Positions 1-10,740 of a DNA stretch of 64,000 nucleotides are shown here, piece after piece. The stretch is from positions 11,069,731 through 11,133,730 of the forward strand of contig OX438758.1 in assembly GCA_949316235.1 (NCBI GenBank), given 5' to 3'. The notes under the pieces were generated by a model, which searched no databases, was not told where the DNA came from, and was given only the letters and a program-made list of their open reading frames with translations. The DNA comes from Oegoconia quadripuncta (Eukaryota > Arthropoda > Insecta > Lepidoptera > Autostichidae). The stretch's first letter is position 1. Every line of letters starts with the position of its first letter. The position numbers and the translations under genes were made by a program.

Positions 1-2
1 TT

Positions 3-272
3 CCACCTCCAAAAGTCTTACAGAAAAAAAAACCATTATCATCAAGACCTTCTTCTTCCAAAATTAAAAACAACAGTATTTGCCTAAAACCAAAAAAAAT
101 AATTGAAAACACCAACTCTATAAAAAGAAAATTTTACCAAAAAAAACTGGAAAGTGCAGTGATAGAGAAAAAAACCAATTTGATTAATTACAAAATATCT
201 TTAAAAAAACAAAAATTAATTGATATAGAAATTAAAATAAAGGAAGCCGAATTAAATTTTAAGGAAAAATAA
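3..272 (+). CDS. Harbinger ORF2, Myb/SANT-like DNA-binding protein, C-terminal part
   Basis: An open frame runs from the window edge to TAA at 270-272, giving 89 codons. The visible part is lysine- and serine-rich and ends in a charged, probably helical segment with repeated K/E/I/L (IDIEIKIKEAELNFKEK). That is the usual C-terminal appearance of the Myb/SANT-like accessory protein encoded by animal Harbinger elements, which helps the transposase bind DNA and enter the nucleus. The DNA-binding domain itself would be left of the window and is not seen. The gene converges on the transposase with a 134-bp gap. Identification rests on composition and on position beside a HARBI1-like gene, not on a domain match. 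Confidence 0.6.
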   Translation, partial: PPPKVLQKKKPLSSRPSSSKIKNNSICLKPKKIIENTNSIKRKFYQKKLESAVIEKKTNLINYKISLKKQKLIDIEIKIKEAELNFKEK

Positions 273-406
273 TAACACAATTTTATAGTATGTAACACCT
301 CTGATTTATTTAGTTAAGTTGAAGCGATTAGAATATAAGAAGAATATATACATAATAAAGACTGATTATAATGTACAATTGTTTAATAAAGGAGACACCT
401 AGGTAT

Positions 407-1456
407 TTACTGGTTAAAGTGAGTTATCAGTAAAGCAGATCGCACTGAAAAATTTTCATTTGATCCTCCTGGCTGAGGTACAATTGGTACCACCTCTGTA
501 GGTATATCTATATCTGGTAGGTCTCCAATGATATCATTGTGGCTTAGGGCCATGTTATGTAGCACAGCACAAGATACAACTATGTACATAGCAGTGTCCA
601 GCTTTACCCGTAACCCCATAGACAGACAGGGGAAGCGTCTCTTTAATACCCCAAAACACCTCTCTATAGGGTTTCTTGTAGCAATTTGAGCAAGGTTATA
701 TGCCTCTTCACTGGCTGTTGCTGGCTGTATAAATGGGGTCAATAGATATTTACGGCAGGGATAACCACTGTCTCCTAGTAGTACATTGCTTCCATATGCG
801 CCCATCTCAAAATCAGCTCGGATGTGAGAATCATTCAAAATAGTTGTGTCATGGACTGATCCTGGCCACCTAGATATTATGTCCAAGATATGCAATTCTG
901 CATCACAAACTGCCTGAACATTAAGCGAAAAGTAACCTTTTCGGTTACGAAACAGTTCTGCATATTGTCCGCCAGGAGACTGAATTTTGATGTGGGTGCA
1001 GTCCACAGCTCCAATCACATTGGGGAACCCACTAATGGCATAAAATCCATTCCGAACCCTAGAATGTTCTGCAGCAGTCATTGGCATTTTAATGAATTGA
1101 GGCCTCAGTTTCGCAATTTCCATTGATACTTTTTTAATTATGCGGCACGCTGTCGTCTTATGCACTCTAACATTATCTGCAACGGATATTTGGAATCCTC
1201 CCGATGCATAAAAACTTATGGCCAACAAAACTTGCTCCGCAGCGCAGATGGCGTGGTTACGCTGGGTCATGGGTTCCAGGTGTGTAAGTAAACTCATCAG
1301 TTCAAAAAAAACAGGTTTTGAAATTCTGTACCGGTCCTTGAATTCTTGCTCATTATAGTGATTTAATGGATGCATTCGTTCTCTAAATTGGCGAATTGGC
1401 CCCAGATCTTCCTCTTCGCTAGATAGTGATATATCGTCAGCAGATAAATCAGACAT
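407..1456 (-). CDS. HARBI1-like PIF/Harbinger transposase, apparently intact
   Basis: 349 aa, close to the usual ~350 aa of HARBI1-type DDE transposases. The N-terminal third contains the helical region (FRERMHPLNHYNEQEFKDRY, then LLAISFYASGGFQ and TACRIIKKV) expected upstream of the catalytic core. DDE residues are visible: D152 in GAVDCTHIKI, D229 in LGDSGYPC and E265 in RNPIERCFGVLKRRFP, with 35 residues between the second and third. The conserved WPGSVHD follows the first. There is no internal stop or frameshift. The start is the first in-frame ATG after an upstream untranslated, repeat-rich terminal region. It could be catalytically active if the partner protein and both ends exist. A domesticated HARBI1 host gene is less likely because accessory gene and terminus-like sequence flank it. 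Confidence 0.93.
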   Translation of the reverse strand: MSDLSADDISLSSEEEDLGPIRQFRERMHPLNHYNEQEFKDRYRISKPVFFELMSLLTHLEPMTQRNHAICAAEQVLLAISFYASGGFQISVADNVRVHKTTACRIIKKVSMEIAKLRPQFIKMPMTAAEHSRVRNGFYAISGFPNVIGAVDCTHIKIQSPGGQYAELFRNRKGYFSLNVQAVCDAELHILDIISRWPGSVHDTTILNDSHIRADFEMGAYGSNVLLGDSGYPCRKYLLTPFIQPATASEEAYNLAQIATRNPIERCFGVLKRRFPCLSMGLRVKLDTAMYIVVSCAVLHNMALSHNDIIGDLPDIDIPTEVVPIVPQPGGSNENFSVRSALLITHFNQ

Positions 1457-1760
1457 TTTTGCTATTCCAACTTACTATACTATATAGGAAATTTCGAGAT
1501 ATTTCTTTGACAGTCTGTCAATTGACAGATTTCCGCTGATTAATTATTAAATTATTAACAAGACTTTGACACCCGAAAAACCTTTCCGGAAACCCAATAC
1601 TACCATAATCGGCCGTTAATTCGACATTTGACATTTGCAATGACAAACCATTGACAAACTGTCACTTGGCTCGTTCAGAAACCCAAACTGCGCTTAATTA
1701 AGGATTAACAACTTGTTACGTAATTTTTTCCATGACAAACGTTTCAGAAACCGGGTGTTA

Positions 1761-2010
1761 GTGTCGTCCACTGTACTATCACACAATGACCCTCACTGTA
1801 CTTCTATTGAGTGACATAGTATCTACGAATTATCGTGTTCAGGTTTTTTGTTTTCATTAATAATTACTGTTTTAACAAATATTACACCTATAAAGTTTCT
1901 CATACGCCACAAGTTACATTGAAAGATGGACAATTTTAATAAATATTTAGACATTTTTATTTATAATAATATATGTATTACTTTTTTTTTGGATTATAAA
2001 TCAGATTGAA
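1761..2010. other. No supported feature
   Basis: AT-rich flank between the Harbinger end and the first Helitron. No coding, RNA or repeat signal was recognised. Confidence 0.5.
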
Positions 2011-2211
2011 CTAATATTATAAACGCGAAAGTTTGTGTGTGTATGTCTGTACGTTTGTTACCTTTTCACGAATATACCGCTGGACGAATTTGGATGAAAT
2101 TTCGTTGGTAAACAGATTGGGACCGGGATTAACATATAGGCAATTTTTTTGCTGAACCGATATTGATGAAATCTTCTATATACGCGGACGAAGTCGCGGG
2201 CGGAGAGCTAG
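2011..2211 (+). mobile_element. Lep1-like non-autonomous Helitron
   Basis: Begins CTAATATTATAAACGCGAAAG, a recurrent 5' end in this window. It continues with a GT-rich stretch and a conserved GGACGAATTTGGATGAAAT core, and ends with the hairpin CGCGGACGAAGTCGCG shortly before CTAG, followed by T. A short 3' hairpin just before CTRR and insertion next to T are Helitron traits. No Rep/helicase coding capacity. The name Lep1-like is from memory of the lepidopteran family; the shared ends are seen directly in several copies. Confidence 0.7.
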
Positions 2212-4130
2212 TTAGGTAATATTTTTCAATGAAATAAAATAATTTGATTTAGCAATCAGAATGATCTTTATTATGGCACCAACCCCCGAAACGCGAAAAA
2301 GATACCATCTTTTTAATCTTTGTGGTGTACGGTATTGATTGATTCATCATATCATAAATCTTTATATTTTCTCATTACATACAGAAAATTATTCAAATAA
2401 TAATTGTTCATTGTAGTTTGTGTTAGACTGATGTCAACTAGGTATAAAGAATACCTGTATTACGTCATCGAGCTCACACACCCTTTAAAATCTTTGTAAT
2501 GGAACAGCTGATTTGTTTCGCGATTTCAAAGTTAGGTTAAGTTTAAATTAAAGTTTTCCTATATTATTACTTCAGAAATTTAAAAATTTTACTAGAACTG
2601 TTTAGATTCCTTTGTAATTTTATTTGCAGTCCACACTTTCCTGGACTACGAGTAGAATATGCTCTACCTCAACTCAAGTTCGGCATTGCCTTGAAGGGAC
2701 TGACCCAATAGACCCAGTATAGTACCTTATAATCATTATATTTAATCAACGTTGGGTCACGTGCCGGACTGATGTGGACCCTCAGGGATCAACCAGTTTA
2801 CTCGACCTTATTGTACATTACATAAGCTATAGGTAACTATTGTGTAAGTTTAGGGCCATGAGTCAGCAAATGAAAATAATAGCCGAAATGTAAACGAGAT
2901 AATGAAGTAAAATTAACAATTTTCAGTAAACCTATTCTGCAATTTTGAGTAAATTTTACGAAGTTGACATTTTGAGACTTATGGAAAGTTGTCTTTCCGA
3001 GAAGTTGACGTTTTGCGAGCGGTTGATATTTTGAGAAGTTGTTATTAATAGAAGGCACGATATTTTTTTTTATATTGAGTATGAGTCAAAATATAATTAT
3101 AAAATAAACATTTTACGTCAAGCTTCTTTCCAAAAAAAATAAAGATATCCAAATGACGTGTTTTTGTATGTCCGCAATGCCCAAGAAAGGCTTTTTTAAA
3201 ACGAAATTAACTCTTGTTAAGAATTAAGTCATTCTGCGTAGCGACGTAAAATACTGCATTTATATTATCACATTTATATTATTAGTTAGGACGATGCAAG
3301 AACAATTATTATTCATTTTTTTTTCGCAATGTCTGTCTGTGCCTTTATACCTTAACTTACAGACTCACCTAATACCAATAGACTGTAATATAAATTGAAA
3401 TATTAATATTAAGGTACCCAGCTAACCACAAGTTACCAGAATTGAAAAAAAAAGAAGAAAATTATGAAAAATATTTTATAAAACAATTCTTAATTAATAA
3501 ATGCCTTTATACCATTAATGTATATTTAAATGCTAAACAATATATATTTTGTGTGAATGAATGTAGCAAATAATGTGTATGTATAATGTAATGTCGTCTG
3601 TATCAATATCGTCCTCCTTTCTCCTAATTTCTGAGCCCGACAGGGTTCATAACGATCTATAACTTTATTAATATTACCATCTATATAATAAATTGTGGAA
3701 CGCAATAAAAATTGTGAAAACCTACTTAGAAAATTATTGACTATCTTTAGTTGAGTATATATTTTACTTTTACGAAGATTTACCTAACATCTACAAATTC
3801 CATAGTTATTAAAATGAATGGAAGACCGTTAATCAGTAACATAATATTCTTTAAAACATTAATTTGTCATAGTTTATCAAAGTACTCCAATTAGCGCGCA
3901 ATTCTACTAAGGATTTCTGTAAGCTATTTTGATTAAAAATACTGAGTAAAGTGCTTAAGCTATAAAATATCTTCAAGATGGAGGGTAGAAGGGATATAGA
4001 TTCCGCTTCAGTATCTCGAGGAACATTAATTTTCTGCCTACTTAAATTGAAGAATTGTGTTAGAGTCACAAATTATAAGCGAATAAGAGTTGGTATCATA
4101 AAGTTTAAATACTAGCGAGACCAATGGGAA
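2212..4130. other. No gene; weak short-period repeats only
   Basis: Mostly unique AT-rich sequence. Around 2955-3040 a motif like AAGTTGACATTTTGAG recurs imperfectly four times at roughly 25-bp spacing, resembling a decayed minisatellite. Short ORFs here show no recognisable domain. Confidence 0.4.
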
Positions 4131-4154
4131 GAGAGAGAGAGAGAGAGAGAGAGA
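4131..4154. repeat. (GA)n microsatellite
   Basis: Twelve uninterrupted GA units. Confidence 0.95.
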
Positions 4155-5889
4155 AATAGGCTTTCAGATCGAAAGCTTCGTAAAGTGATTTTTATTACTA
4201 TTGATTTTAGATTTGTACAAATCGGTTTATTAAACAACGTTTATTAGAAGGACATGCAACCCCGCACAGAAACAGAACCGTTTCTCTTCTTGGAGCAAAT
4301 TTTTAAACTGAGTAAATACTTCAAAAGCCTAATGTTTCATCATAATTATATTTATACTGTCTACGTAGTCGTCGATTTTTAGCTGATTTTTATAAGAGCT
4401 TGATCATACAGCAAACCTTAGCTTCAGTCTACGAAATTCGTAGAGTCCGTTCGTTAGATTCACAAATGAAAATGGCTATAAAGGCGTTATAAAGGAACTG
4501 ATTGATTAAGGAAATTATTAAACGACATGGTGAGTAATGAAACAAGATATTTTCTAAATCTACAAAATAAATAATAAGAAAACGTCAAGAGCTTGTAATT
4601 TGAGTCAAACACAAAAAAGGGAAGTCTTTTCCGCCAACTGTCATGACAAAATCCGAGTCGAAAGGGGTCCGACTATAAACCCTTCCGCTTAACCTGTCTG
4701 TAACATATTGAATTTGGCCTAAAAATATACTGCGAAAATTTGAAATATAAAAAGCCAAAAATAATCGAAAATTAAAAGAAACGCCTACTATAAATCAATA
4801 AGCTCAAGAATTCCATGAAAAGCGTCTAAAGAATTCCAAGACCTCTCCCAATTTAATCAATTTAAAATTTAATTAAGAAATGATTAAAACTTAGTAGACA
4901 TCTAAGCAAGGAACATTTACACGGAAAATATAAATTTCGCTGAGGAATTCCGTGGAGTTATTCTTCAATTATCGAAATTTGAAACAATCGTTTGTAATAA
5001 CAAAAAAAATCCAATTGAATCGACCCTTTCTTAATTGGATGCCCCTCCAGCGATTTCCTCAATACTTCTTTCCTTTGTATTATTTGTTTTAGAATATTAT
5101 AAGCGTTATTTACAATATGTCTTTTCGTTGTTCTGTTATGTAAAAGGAATTTGCATACATACGGTTTCTGGAGACGACATCTTTCGTAATCTTGACAGGT
5201 ACTTACCTGAAAGAAAGCAAGAAAAAATCTTAGTATGTTAGCATTTCACTTATAATTGCACAATTTATTTGAAATTAGTTACATGTAAACACATTTTGTA
5301 CAGGTACTGTTGAGCTCACAAAAAGAAAACTAAAAAGACATGCCTTCCACTTAACTATTCGCTGAAAAATATTATGCTAGCCTTTAGCAAGGCTTTCTGA
5401 CTAGTCGAGTAGAAAAACCTAGTTTAGTCACGTTATCGAAAATAACAAAAAGAAATAGCGGCCCGAATTTAGCAAAAATTCGTATTAAATAGTGAGACCC
5501 CGTTTCTGGCGTCGTGCCAAACGTTTGCCTTGCCATTCCTTTACACTTAAAAGAAAAAGGTGAAATAAGCGAATACGTGGCGAATTTCCCTATTGCCGTA
5601 GGCACAAAGCGGCTCTTTCCAATCATTTTGTCGGGTTGAGCCGTATGGATAATGGAATCGGTGTCCTATCGATTGTAATGCGACAGTGGGTTTAACTTCT
5701 TGAATGACTTGTTTATTCGAGAGAATATTTTATTGAATTTTCACATTGCGTTTTACAGCTACAACTCGATTAATGTAGGTATCAGATTTACGCAGCAATT
5801 CTCATACTTTGGTCTTTTAACACAAAGAACTAATTATTAGCTTAATTGATTTTGTAACAATATTATATAGAAATAATACAGGAATAAGT
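4155..5889. other. No supported feature
   Basis: AT-rich sequence without recognisable genes or repeats. Two short ORFs (5035-5241 plus; 5384-5626 minus) have no domain-like composition and I do not call them. Confidence 0.45.
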
Positions 5890-6080
5890 AGTTGTGGCGC
5901 GGTCAGTCCCCGGATGGGTGACATTTTAATACGAGTGTTTCCGTGCTTCAGAGATCCCGGTTGTTTTCAAGTCATTAAGCCAAGTCGGTGGTCTAAGGGG
6001 CGGCTTAAAACACTGACTGACAGATAGTCACTGGTCTGACACAAATCCACCAATCCGCGCCGGGCCTGCGTGGTGTTTCA
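5890..6080 (+). mobile_element. 5S-like SINE, 5' and middle part
   Basis: Contains CCCCGGATGGGTGACA, matching the Pol III control region of 5S rRNA (GGATGGGTGACC). Further on are GTCGGTGGTCTAAGGGGCG and a CCAATCCGCGCCGGGCC segment of a kind common in lepidopteran SINEs. Related body sequence recurs at 10354-10460 and, reversed, at 54890-54950. This is a retrotransposed fossil rather than a 5S gene: only the core control region resembles 5S. Confidence 0.6.
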
Positions 6081-6084
6081 TGCT

Positions 6085-6320
6085 GATGGTGGTGGTGACC
6101 GGCCACAGGAACTGAACCTTCCCCATAGAATTCCAGAGCGTCCGGTTGGAAGCGGTTTACATCTAACGATTTCGCGCGATCTTTATCATGGACGTCCTCC
6201 ATGTGCGTGGTTTCCACTCGAGAACTTTAATGCTCCACCGGTCATCAGTTCTTTGACTTATGTGCTCTGCCCACTGCTACTTCAACTTGCTAATCCGCTG
6301 GCCTAAGTCAGCTATTGGGT
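6085..6320 (-). mobile_element. 3' end of an RTE-type LINE, truncated and mutated
   Basis: Member of the family whose plus copies read through ...EAYVQQWTSCG-stop and end in (ATG)n. Here it is reversed: a GATGGTGGTGGTGA-like tail, GGCCACAGGA, CCGGTTGGAAGCGG, CACTCGAGAACTTTAATG and CCACTGCTACTTCAACTTGCTAATCCGC. It is 5'-truncated with several substitutions, so not functional. Confidence 0.65.
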
Positions 6321-6385
6321 TAAATAGCGCCATGTATTAATAAAATGACCCAGCTACATTTTCGGTACACATTACAATCTGCCCT

Positions 6386-6526
6386 TAGATTACGTAACTT
6401 CATCGGTATCGTTATCGATTACGTTATCCAATGAGAAACCGTCAAATTGCCGAGCGAGCGCTGAGCCAACCAATCACATGTCAGAACGTAACCGATGACG
6501 ATAACGATGAAATTATGTAATAGAAC
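6386..6526. mobile_element. Fold-back MITE-like element
   Basis: Two arms of about 40 bp are imperfect reverse complements: 6386-6425 (TTAGATTACGTAACTTCATC start) and 6486-6526 (GATGAAATTATGTAATAG end). A ~60-bp centre containing GAGCGAGCGCTGAGC lies between. No coding capacity. A second copy was not found in this window, so mobility is inferred from shape only. Confidence 0.5.
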
Positions 6527-6792
6527 CCCAGTTCGTTCTTTATTTCGTTCGTTACTTTATCAAATGTTATACAAATCCCCAGAAAGGAATTTTACAAACC
6601 AGCCTTTAGAAGCAATCTTTACGAATTGTTTACAGTTTTCAGCGTAAACAACGAATCTGCTTCTTTATATTATTTTTAGACGTCAAAATAAATACTTCCT
6701 GTTTCGTAATTCTGGTGTAAATATTTACCGATGTCGAGTGCGAGTGGTTTCGTGTTCCCACAAGAAGCCGCCAAGATCTTCTATTACTACTC

Positions 6793-6930
6793 ATACAGGG
6801 TGAAATCTTGATTTCGTAGTGTGGCAGTGTTGTTCGTACAACTTTCCCCAAGGAACAATAGTCGATTTCGATCAAAAATTTTCGAATACCCATACAAAGT
6901 AAACCCTTCTGATACCACCTTTAGTATGGA
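6793..6930 (+). repeat. Copy of the CAGGGTGAAAT / CTTTCCCCAAGGAACMATAG repeat
   Basis: Starts TACAGGGTGAAAT. It then shares CAACTTTCCCCAAGGAAC, ATAGTCGA and CCCATACAAAGTAAACCC with the reverse complement of 41965-42040. The two copies define an interspersed, probably MITE-type family with TA next to the CAGGGTG end. Confidence 0.5.
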
Positions 6931-7524
6931 AGGTCAACAACTTTCGACTTAACTAGGTTATGGTTTCTAATGGAAATTTGTTCGTAATCAGGAGTGATAA
7001 AAGTGACAATGGGTGTCGATTTTCGCACAAATCAAAAATGACCGTAAGATTTTTACTATATATTTTGAACGGACTTACGAGTAGTTCCCCCTATCAGCAG
7101 ATAGGTTACCCGCTGATTACCTAACTCCCTATATAACTTAACCTAGTGGAAATGTACCAATTCATCTGAAATATTTTCTCTAGCTGTCCGTAACACTTTA
7201 AAACCAATTTAAATACATGGAATAATTTAACCTAACTTTAAAATGTAAAACAGGAAGCGGCTCAAACCGACAGTGCTGGTAAATAAACTAAGAACCTACG
7301 TGACGCCGCGACACCTGTTGCATTCGACCTAGATAGACCGGCATTTTTATCTAGACTTGTTACCGCGCTGTTTCGGACGTGGCCGGCTACAGGGTAGTCT
7401 TCGATAATGGAACCGGAACAATTTTAGAATACTTCCGTTTCAAATGAAATGAAAAAATTAATCAGTTTGATCAATTGAAATTGAAATAGATTTTTTTTAA
7501 TTAAATGTGCCAAGCATCCATTAT
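6931..7524. other. No gene; one GC-richer patch
   Basis: 7255-7400 is GC-richer than its surroundings and contains several CpGs, but shows no ORF and no repeat match inside the window. It could be a regulatory or single-copy remnant; I cannot assign it. Confidence 0.35.
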
Positions 7525-7560
7525 TTTATTTTATGCATAACGGGTTAGTACTTGACCTTA
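7525..7560 (-). repeat. SINE family A 3'-tail fragment
   Basis: TTTTATGCATAACGGGTTAGTACTTGACC is the reverse of the family A tail (GGTCAAGTRCTAACCCGTTGTGCATAAAA). Confidence 0.6.
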
Positions 7561-7636
7561 ATTATGATATTACACTCGCTATATCAATGTGAGAATCACC
7601 ATTTTTGGAGGGCTATTTAGCACCCATTTCCTACGT

Positions 7637-7763
7637 GCCCCCGTAGCATGACAGGCGCGATAAACGTTTATGTCGCGTGAGATTATATTTGTCCTGCTCG
7701 TTCGCTTGGACGAAATATAAAAATATCCCACTCTCTTACAAACGATGTCATGCTATGCAGGGC
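7637..7763. mobile_element. Short MITE, about 125 bp
   Basis: Termini CCCCCGTAGCATGAC and GTCATGCTATGCAGGG are near-perfect inverted repeats. The interior (GATAAACGTTTATGTCGCG ... TTTGTCCTGCTCGTTCGCTT) recurs reversed at 32784-32910 with high similarity, supporting a mobile family. The small ORF at 7677-7877 lies across it and is not called. Confidence 0.55.
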
Positions 7764-8204
7764 TGGGATAATACTGCATATACATTTCTAAGCCATAAGA
7801 CGAATGTGCTTATTATTGTTACGACTGTATCCACAGAATATCTGTGGAAGAAAAGAGGTACCCAATACTTTAAGTAATGAAAATGCCAGCAAAAATTTAG
7901 CACCATCAGAAAAATAAAGGTAACTATTACAAAAATACTTGACAGAATTTTAAGTCTACGAGACTAGTAATTAACAAGCTACAGTCATTAGGTGACTATA
8001 AATCATTGTGTATATCTTTTCTGTCTAAAAATGAAGGCAGACTTTATATTCTTTAAGAACTTCCAAGTAACATCATTAAATATTGTTGTTGGGAATTTAC
8101 GAATAAACAACGCATACTATATTTTTACAGGAACATTGACCATTATAGAAAGGCTGGGAGAAATCGATCCACTAACAAAAGTCGCATGGTTGTACCAACA
8201 TTCA

Positions 8205-8440
8205 TACATAACCTGTATCCCAAATGGGGTGGTCAGAGATATCCCAAACAGAAGCGTTTGGGTGTTCCAAATATTAAAAGTTTAAAGCTTGAAACAACAT
8301 GCACGATTAAACTTTAGAAATATACAGAAATGAACACGTAACTCATCGCTTTTGAAATGTACAAATCCATAAATGGTTTTTGGTGAAGTTCCTTAGTCGC
8401 TTTTTACGACACCTACGGTGTGGTTGGAAAAATATTTAAT
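8205..8440 (+). repeat. Fragments of repeat family D
   Basis: ATCCCAAATGGGGTGGTCAG at ~8218, and CCTTAGTCGCTTTTTACGAC with ACACCTACGG at ~8391, match two blocks that occur together at 51437-51530 and in part at 28087-28170 and 30262-30330. Here they are about 150 bp apart, so an insertion or divergence separates them. Confidence 0.45.
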
Positions 8441-8824
8441 TCAAAATCCGAATATGTAACAAAAATAAGAACACAATATGCACTTATGAGCGTCACTTGT
8501 TTTTTAAACTACCACTAGCTCGGAACGCGAACACTACTGAGAAGAGCTAGCGAGAAACTCAGAGGGTTTGTCTCTTTTCAATCAGTCATTTACAATCTAG
8601 AAAGGTTACAACAATTTTTATATATCGTGTAGAGGAGCCGTTTAATCCCATGGATTAATATCATTAATGTAGTTTGAAATTTTGTAATATCCCTTTTTAC
8701 ATAATTTTTGTTTTATAATAAGTTTAAATTTATTAAGCGGAAGATTCTGTATATCCATGGGAACCTTGTTGTAGAAGCGCGAATTGAATGATCACATTTT
8801 AAAGAAAGGCAAAATCGGACTATC

Positions 8825-8945
8825 CTAGACGAGTTTGCATGAACAATTTTGAAGAGTGAATGAATTAAGTGAAAGAAGTGTATTGGGATCGTAGAAAGTG
8901 GAAGTTTGTGGCCTCTAACTGAGGTAGGTACGAAAAACCGAGGTG
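8825..8945 (+). pseudogene. Diverged RTE LINE C-terminal fragment
   Basis: GATCGTAGAAAGTGGAAGTTTGTGGCCTCT closely follows the intact RTE near its stop codon (GATCGTAGCAAGTGGAAGTCTGTGGTCTCT, 23831-23860). The preceding GAGTGAATGAATTAAGTGAAAGAAGTGT aligns with GAGTGAAGGAAGCAGAAGAGGTGT. It is short, 5'-truncated and frame-damaged. Confidence 0.55.
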
Positions 8946-9650
8946 ACTTCATTTATGTTAATATTAATGTTAGTAATTTTAATTGTTTCCTAATAAACAC
9001 ATAACTATAATATACATTTATTAGTTAAGCACGAAGCAGGCGTAAGAATCTAAATCATTCAAGAAATCGTATTTACTTACAATCCTATAAAAAATATATC
9101 ACTTGTAAGTAAATTGCCTATAAAAAAGGAATATTCGGGTGGAGCTCGATTTGCATTCGGCATACGTACGACTTTATTCGATTCCGATTTCTATTCCTAT
9201 CGCACCTGCGTTTAGGGAATTGTCTGCACAAATGAACGGTGGTACAATAGGGTTCGAAAGTGCATACACAGACCCAGCTCAAACGGACGGAACTGACGGA
9301 AATATGTTTAATTTAACACTCGCGTTAGTAACATATGACAGGAGATGTTTGTTATAAATGAAACACGTCATACCATTGGGACTGAGTACAATAGTTTCAT
9401 TACCACGTCCCAGGTATTGCTTAACCTATACATACTACATATACCTAGTTGTAACATTGTATCGTTTATATTTTACACCGTGACGTCACCGTACGGGTGT
9501 CACAAGGAAGGGCCACGCCAAAAGTTGCATCAGTTAATACAAAATATGGAGACCCATTGCAATGTAAAAATATCTTGAATCTATTGCAGTAGTTTTCAAC
9601 TGTGTTTGTCAGTAATTTCACACTCACAATAAAAATACCACATGATTTTG
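8946..9650. other. No supported feature
   Basis: Short ORFs at 9139-9357 and 9345-9578 overlap each other and lack recognisable motifs. No repeat was recognised. Confidence 0.4.
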
Positions 9651-9790
9651 GAGTCATCACATCAGCCACAGGACATCAACTGATGATCATAGGCCTCTCT
9701 GTAGGTTTCCATATAGGGAGTGTTTGGAAGCAGCAAGCATTTAGCGACGGTCCGCGATCTTTATTAGGTCAGTACTTTGCGTACCAGGAG
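9651..9790 (-). mobile_element. 3' end of the QQWTSCG-type LINE, degraded
   Basis: Reverse copy starting ATCAGCCACAGGACATC and continuing CATAGGCCTC and GGTCCGCGATCTTTAT. It is heavily mutated and abuts a SINE tail at 9791. Confidence 0.5.
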
Positions 9791-9831
9791 TGATTGAGGT
9801 CAAGTGCTAACTCGGTGTGCATAAAAAAAAA
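9791..9831 (+). repeat. SINE family A 3' tail
   Basis: TGATTGAGGTCAAGTGCTAA then GTGCATAAAAAAAAA, the standard family A tail with oligo-A. Confidence 0.7.
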
Positions 9832-10353
9832 CTTACAACCGTATCACTGATGCCAATAAACTAATGGTGCTGACCAATACGGCGCGCCTTCACCTAATTC
9901 GCGGCAGGTAAACAATCGGCCGACACTTGTTGCCGACTATAGGCCAACGACTACTTTTAGAGACCCAATTACAAACAATAACAGCTTTATAAGAATAGTT
10001 CGTAACTAGAGGTAGGTATAATGGAAATCGGTAAATTCTTGATCAAAAAAAAATCAATAATGTTTATTTTCATTTACTTAGATACCTAACATTTTTAGTG
10101 TTGGGGTTTTCTTTTAAGTATACTTGTGTTAGAAAACCCCGCTCTTCCATAACAAAATAAATGAAAAATAAAATAAAATATAACCCATTAACTTAAGATT
10201 AAATGTAAATGTGTATGTATATGTAAATGTAAGTTGGTATGTAAATGTATGTGTGTGACAAAAGACTTTTGGTAATAATAATCCCATCATAAAGATTTTA
10301 AATAAAAAAATCAAGCCAACTCTTGCGCCGTTTACCATAAAAAGTTTTGAGTT
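9832..10353. other. No gene; CpG-containing patch
   Basis: 9869-9960 has GGCGCGCC, ATCGGCCGAC and other CpGs in an AT-rich setting. 10205-10255 is a TGTAAATGTATGTG-type low-complexity run. Nothing coding. Confidence 0.35.
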
Positions 10354-10460
10354 GCAGGTGGCCACTAGTCTGACACAAATTCACTGGGTCCACATGGTGG
10401 ATTATGGCCCAAACTCCCATTAAGAGGAGGCTGTGCCGCAATACTGACAATGTTTAATGC
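10354..10460 (+). repeat. 5S-like SINE, 3' half
   Basis: Shares GGCCACTAGTCTGACACAAAT with 6028-6050 of the first copy (GTCACTGGTCTGACACAAAT), then CCACATGGTGGATTATGGCC, AGGAGGCTGTGCC and GCTGATGATGGTG, the usual 3' half of this SINE type. Confidence 0.5.
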
Positions 10461-10504
10461 TGATGATGGTGTATATAAGAAAACAAAGAAACTTTTTCAC
10501 GTAA

Positions 10505-10740
10505 TGACGTATATAGGACTACGGGTTAACACTTGGCCTCAATCACACCTGATGTTAAGTGAAGATGAGGACGAAGGTGGAAGCGTACTGTCCCGGAAAC
10601 CCAAATATTTGGGGAACTGGCTATCTTATCTCTGACAACTGGAACTCAACAATACTATTAACATTGCTGTTTGGCGGCAGATTTAGATAAGATGGTGGTA
10701 GCTAGCCATGCGGTCATTTCAAATGCCCTACCACCAACCT
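10505..10740 (-). mobile_element. SINE family A, body and tail, reversed
   Basis: Near-complete body: ACACTTGGCCTCAATCACAC, TGATGTTAAGTGAAGATGAGG, ACTGGCTATCTTATCTCTGA, ATTAACATTGCTGTTTGGCG, AGATTTAGATAAGATGGTGG, CCCTACCACCAACC. The tRNA-like head seen at 53240 and 20203 is missing. Confidence 0.8.

Larger units (their letters stand above)
1..1757 (-). mobile_element. PIF/Harbinger DNA transposon, cut by the left window edge
   Basis: The element carries the two genes typical of PIF/Harbinger, arranged tail to tail: a Myb/SANT-like partner on plus and a DDE transposase on minus. To the right of the transposase start are about 300 bp of subterminal sequence with repeated short motifs (AGAAACCC, GACAAAC, and the palindrome CTGTCAATTGACAG near 1512). 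The likely right terminus lies near 1757: sequence related to GTTTCAGAAACCGGGTG is followed by TTA at 1758-1760, fitting the family's 3-bp TWA target. The left terminus is outside the window, so the terminal repeat pair could not be confirmed. Strand is given for the transposase. Confidence 0.85.

Noticed and set aside
890..1126. 78-aa plus ORF inside the Harbinger transposase
   Set aside because: Shadow of the minus-strand gene.
5900..5960. 5S rRNA-like GGATGGGTGAC segment
   Set aside because: Only the internal control region resembles 5S, and the sequence continues into a SINE body; not a 5S gene.
6005..6306. Two overlapping ORFs (70 and 78 aa)
   Set aside because: They lie in a SINE and a reversed LINE end.
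10129..10365. 78-aa minus ORF rich in T, Y, F
   Set aside because: Translation of a TGTAAATG-type low-complexity run.
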